Assembly: GCA_037447655.1 (NCBI GenBank)
Contig: JBBHKE010000165.1
Location: forward strand, 343,233 to 389,498
DNA: 46,266 bases
Direction: 5' to 3'
DNA from: Zygnema cylindricum
Lineage: Eukaryota; Streptophyta; Zygnematophyceae; Zygnematales; Zygnemataceae
The position numbers and the translations under genes are program-made. This document shows positions 43,303 to 46,266 of the stretch, piece after piece (the stretch's first letter is position 1; every line of letters starts with the position of its first letter). A model generated the notes under the pieces. The model worked only from the letters and a program-made list of their open reading frames with translations. It was not told the origin of the DNA and ran no database searches.

Positions 43303-44261
43303 TGGACTACGAAATTCAGAAAGCCTCTAGGTAGTTTTTAACTAACCTAATTTCAGCCACAACCACTGCCGCCCAAGTAGAAAATTGAAAATTTGACTGC
43401 ACCCGTGTGTAGTTTGGACTCCCGTGAGTTCGTACCAAAAAGAATCACTGAAAAATGGCCAACCACTCGATAAATTATGAAGTGGCAAAGATGCCAATTT
43501 ATACAAACTCTCAAAAAAAGAGGCGACTGTCTTAAAAAAATGCTAAGTCCTACTTCCCTCTCATAACCCCTATCTACTACTGTATGATCGAATCAAATAA
43601 CTGTAAAGTACATAAAAGTACTATGTACGATAAGGCCATTAAGTGGATGCGTGTTCATATGGTACTTGTCCGTATGTTCTTTGGAATTCTCGCGACCAAA
43701 TATTATCTCTCCATGTGGCTCCAGGTCATGCCACGTCCAAAAACGCCAAAGTGACCATTCTAGGATCACGGCGGCGATATGTGCCGTTGAATAAAAATTG
43801 ATATTAAATGTTAGCCGTCGAAACAAATGTATGATTCAATTGTTTCGTGAGGGATCACGTTCATACTAAATATTAACTAGTTCTATGTCTCTTCTTTCAT
43901 ATGTCCATTAATCGGATGAAAGATCATAATAGACTATAAGTAATTTTCTCACCCTATATACTTTAACGAACTCATATGACAGACTGGTTAGAGCTGATGG
44001 CTACGCCGCTCTTTGCCGGTCGCAGGTTCAAGTCCTGCCGGACATAATTTTTTTGTTCAGAGTGACTTATATCACTCTTTAGTCCTGCCTATAGAGCTGA
44101 GGCAACCATGGCTCCACCTCTCTCTCTCTCTCTTCACTGACTAGAACAACTACGGGGGATAGAGGAGAGAGGTGGAGGCAAACTGCTTGCGTTTTTCTTT
44201 TCTTTTTTCTATTAAGTTATTCACACCTAGAAAATATTCTATAAAATCTAGTGATTTCAAC
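43283..44261 (-). repeat. M 5' LTR
   Basis: Same family as the H LTR. Plus-strand ends TGCAATTC and GATTTCAAC. Carries hairpins (43397-43430), TTTATA at 43498, a decayed GTAC array (43608-43628) and a clear tRNA-like block at 43980-44046. The matching 3' LTR is gone. Confidence 0.85.
43980..44046 (+). other. tRNA-like block in M LTR (best copy), antisense to the element
   Basis: CAGACTGGTTAGAGCTGATG starts a D-arm-like region. The T arm GCAGG-TTCAAGT-CCTGC is perfectly paired with a canonical T loop, and the B box GGTTCAAGTCC fits the RNA polymerase III consensus. The 3' side CCGGACA has no matching 5' acceptor strand, so the cloverleaf does not close. Probably tRNA-derived; whether it is transcribed is unknown. 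Confidence 0.6.
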
Positions 44262-44361
44262 TTTAGCCTCAAGGGAGTCTTGTCTTCACTTAGGTGGAGT
44301 TGGCTAAATCTGGTGTTTGTCAAGGTTGCAGACAATGAAGATTAAACAGAATGGGGTATGG
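44262..44361 (+). repeat. LTR fragment between M and G
   Basis: About 100 bases resembling the leader part of the A/S LTRs in plus orientation (TCAAGGGAGTCTTGTCTTCAC, then a GTTTGTCAAGGTTGCAGAC counterpart of the TGTCTGCCAGGGTGGC region). Both ends are truncated. TATGG at 44357-44361 would be the left target copy of G; its partner is outside the window. Confidence 0.6.
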
Positions 44362-44631
44362 TGAAATTCTATGGGCTCCATTGCGACACAGAATTCGCAG
44401 GTCCAAAGGAAGCTAATCTAGATAGTGCCGACTCCAAGTTTATATAAACCCAAATGATTGACCCCTTGACAATCAAAACCCTATTACAGTTTCACCTCTA
44501 TGAAATAAGACTTTCGGTGTGCTCAGTTCCACCACAGAATGCAAAGTTAGAATATGAGATTTGGACACATTCACCCACTTTGACTTTCCCTAAGAAATAC
44601 AGCCACCCAGGCAGGCAAAGACTCTGACCGA

Positions 44632-44666
44632 CTACACCCTTGTGTAGTTGGGACTCATTTGAGTCC
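44632..44666 (-). other. Tandem tetraloop hairpins in G LTR
   Basis: On the minus strand GGACTC-AAAT-GAGTCC, then CTACAC-AAGG-GTGTAG. Both are fully paired. Confidence 0.7.
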
Positions 44667-44845
44667 GCAGCAAAAAGAATCACTGAAAATGGTCAACTGA
44701 GTTGATAGTTATGGGTAGCCAAAGTTTGCCATTTATACAAGGTGCTCTCTGGGAGAGGCAGCTACCTACCAGAAATATTCGAAGTCTTAAAACCCCTCTC
44801 TAAGCCCCCTAGTACGAAGGTACGAACCAATAACAAGACTGTAAA

Positions 44846-44893
44846 GTACATAAAGGTACAGGTGCTGGTGTACCTTTTGTACGACCATCGTAC
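44846..44893 (-). promoter_or_regulatory. GTAC array of G
   Basis: GTAC at 44890, 44879, 44870, 44856 and 44846 in element order: spacings 11, 9, 14 and 10, the same as in D and S. Confidence 0.64.
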
Positions 44894-45269
44894 GACATGG
44901 CCAAAATGTCGACAAGTGCCATATTGAGATTTGTTCCAATTATCCCTAGATAAGCCGCAAGCCAATGTAATATTGCCACGTGTCAATTGATGAGGCGGTG
45001 ACCGCAAACCGCCAAAAACCTACTCCGCGATCTCGGCATCTATCACGGCCGTCAGATCTAAAGCGACATTCAATTGTAGCCGTCGAAAATTGGTGCCCGA
45101 TATTTGTTTCGCTATCGAACAAATGCGTGGTATCCGTTCTGTCCCCTTACCGTACTCCGTACTAAATGAAAATGTATCTATGCACTAAGTATCTATTTCC
45201 CGTTAAACGATTTCGTCTACGTGTAACTATTTATATATTTATCAAACCCTATATGTCGTAGCACTATTC

Positions 45270-45350
45270 CTAAACTTAACGGTTAAAGCTGACGGCTACG
45301 GGTGACTTGACGGATGGTAGGTACCAGGATCAGTTCCTGGGTCCGTCAAC
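45270..45350 (+). other. tRNA-like block in G LTR, antisense to the element
   Basis: TTAACGGTTAAAGCTGACGG resembles a D arm; CCAGG-ATCAGTT-CCTGG (45337-45353 region) is a perfect T-arm-like stem with a degenerate loop. Position within the LTR matches S and M. Confidence 0.5.
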
Positions 45351-45541
45351 ATTCCTTTTAGTAAATATATATTTCTCTACACCTTTCTCTCTGGAGAGCT
45401 TTAGGCAGCCATGGCTTTAGCTCCCTTTCCAGCCTTTAGTGACTACAACAAGTGTGGGGGCTTGGAGAAGGGAGTCAGAGGCAGACTGCCTCTACTCTTT
45501 TTCTATCTAGTAAAGACCTAGAAAATACCCAAATATTAACA

Positions 45542-46266
45542 CTCCCCTTATTTTCTTGTCTACTTCCTTTCAACTCTTACAAACAAAATAAACAAAACAC
45601 TTCCTCCCTTTTTTTCTTTTTCTTTTTTCCTTTTATATAACTTAAGAAAAATGCTCTCGTATTTAAAACAATGCAGTAGATAAAATGAAAAAATAATTGC
45701 ATCGCACATTTCATTTAGCATCCCACTTATCATAAATCCGAGCAAAGATTTTATCCACCTCATCTCTTTTCCATCCACACTATATACACTTTCCCTCTTG
45801 CAATTCAAACAACCAGCCCCATCTCCAATCTGCAACACACAACCTGAGGCTAACCCTTTTACAGGCACACCTTCATAAATGCCATCACTCCCTACAGTGA
45901 TGTCAAACCCATTACCCCCAAAACATGAACTTTCCTCACTCTCTCCCATGGATTTCTTTCCACTCTCACTTTCTAAATTTATTCCCAATAAATATTTCTC
46001 CTCCCCTAAACCTTTTATTAAATATTCCTCTTCTCCCCTATCCTATAAAACCCTTTCGAGTTTCACTTCTCCCCTTTCCTCGGAATCCGTCGAGATCTCC
46101 CTTTCCGACCAATTTTCTAATTCCAAAATACCAATAAAATTATCCTCATTAATTTTATCTTTCCCGTTTTCCCTTATAGTTCCTAGATATGACTTTCTCA
46201 TTTCTAAGTCATCCACTCTACACTCTTTAACATCCTTAAGTGCCTCCCCTCTCTTTACTTCCCTTA
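45542..46266 (-). pseudogene. G internal region: acidic frame joined to an RNase H remnant
   Basis: From the window edge on the minus strand: REVKRGEALKDVKECR, then RKSYLGTIRENGKDKINEDN, SEREISTDSEERGE, a TAG, DRGEEEYLIKGLGEEKYLLG, MGESEES, then RNase H-like GGNGFDITVGSDGIYEGVPV and LQIGDGAG (45900-45820). Most of RNase H, including the MEAEYMA box, is deleted. Protease, integrase and RT are absent. The order equals that of F. The minus strand is strongly purine-rich. The 5' part lies outside the window. Confidence 0.75.

Larger units (their letters stand above)
44362..45541 (-). repeat. G 3' LTR
   Basis: 1180 bases, the same family and length as solo LTR S. It begins, on the minus strand, TGTTAATATTTGGG directly after the purine tract AAGGGGAG, so it is the 3' LTR. 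It ends ATAGAATTTCA. Contains the GTAC array (44846-44893), TTTATA at 44732, intact hairpins (44632-44666), a tRNA-like block (45270-45350) and an ATG matching the gag start (ATGGAGCCC). Confidence 0.92.

Noticed and set aside
43980-44046. A functional tRNA gene
   Set aside because: T arm and B box fit, but the 5' acceptor strand does not pair and the block is part of an LTR family; recorded as tRNA-like only.

Overview
The window is repeat DNA from a eukaryotic nuclear genome. Nearly every base belongs to Ty1/copia-type LTR retrotransposons nested inside one another. No host gene is visible, so the organism is not fixed. A plant, an alga or an oomycete all remain possible. Features at 18.6-18.85 kb resemble subterminal repeats of plant-type DNA transposons. 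The transposase fragment at 18.9-19.4 kb and the RNase H wording (CCWSSKxQKV) recall oomycete or other non-plant elements. These comparisons are from memory.

Layout, using labels of my own. Left stack: R1, a decayed minus-strand copia element (1-3670, running off the left edge), holds A (3671-17201, plus) in its 5' LTR. A's 3' LTR is split by a solo LTR, S (9508-16606), and S is split by C (10047-15960, plus), a nearly complete copia element. From 17207 to 19604 lies non-copia DNA: an unresolved stretch, a short unidentified reading frame, a block of AGCGACGAC-type repeats and a broken pogo/Tigger-like transposase fragment.

Right stack: H (19605-33735, plus) is a decayed copia element interrupted twice. 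N (21776-25329, minus) is a young non-autonomous element with no coding capacity. D (26941-33150, minus) is a full-length copia element whose RT-RNase H frame is still open. H ends tail to tail against F (33736-34984, minus), a chimeric remnant, which abuts M (minus, 34985-36586 and 43042-44261). M is split by E (36587-43041, plus), a sister of A. The window ends in a small LTR fragment and in G (44362-46266, minus), which leaves the window.

The insertions are supported by target-site duplications: GTTTG (C), ACAAG (N) and TAGGA (D) are exact; CTTTA/TTTTA (A), CGAAT/TGAAT (S) and CTCTT/CCCTT (E) differ by one C/T change.

The elements share unusual biology. The primer-binding site matches the anticodon arm, not the 3' end, of initiator tRNA-Met (half-tRNA priming). 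The gag start codon lies inside the 5' LTR, so the primer site is itself translated. Several LTR families keep a fixed-spacing array of GTAC motifs, a CTCTC/GAGAG inverted repeat before the TATA box, two tandem tetraloop hairpins after it with compensatory stem changes, and an antisense tRNA-like block in U3. F and G share an acidic reading frame that stands where PR-IN-RT should be; this is the best candidate for something undescribed.
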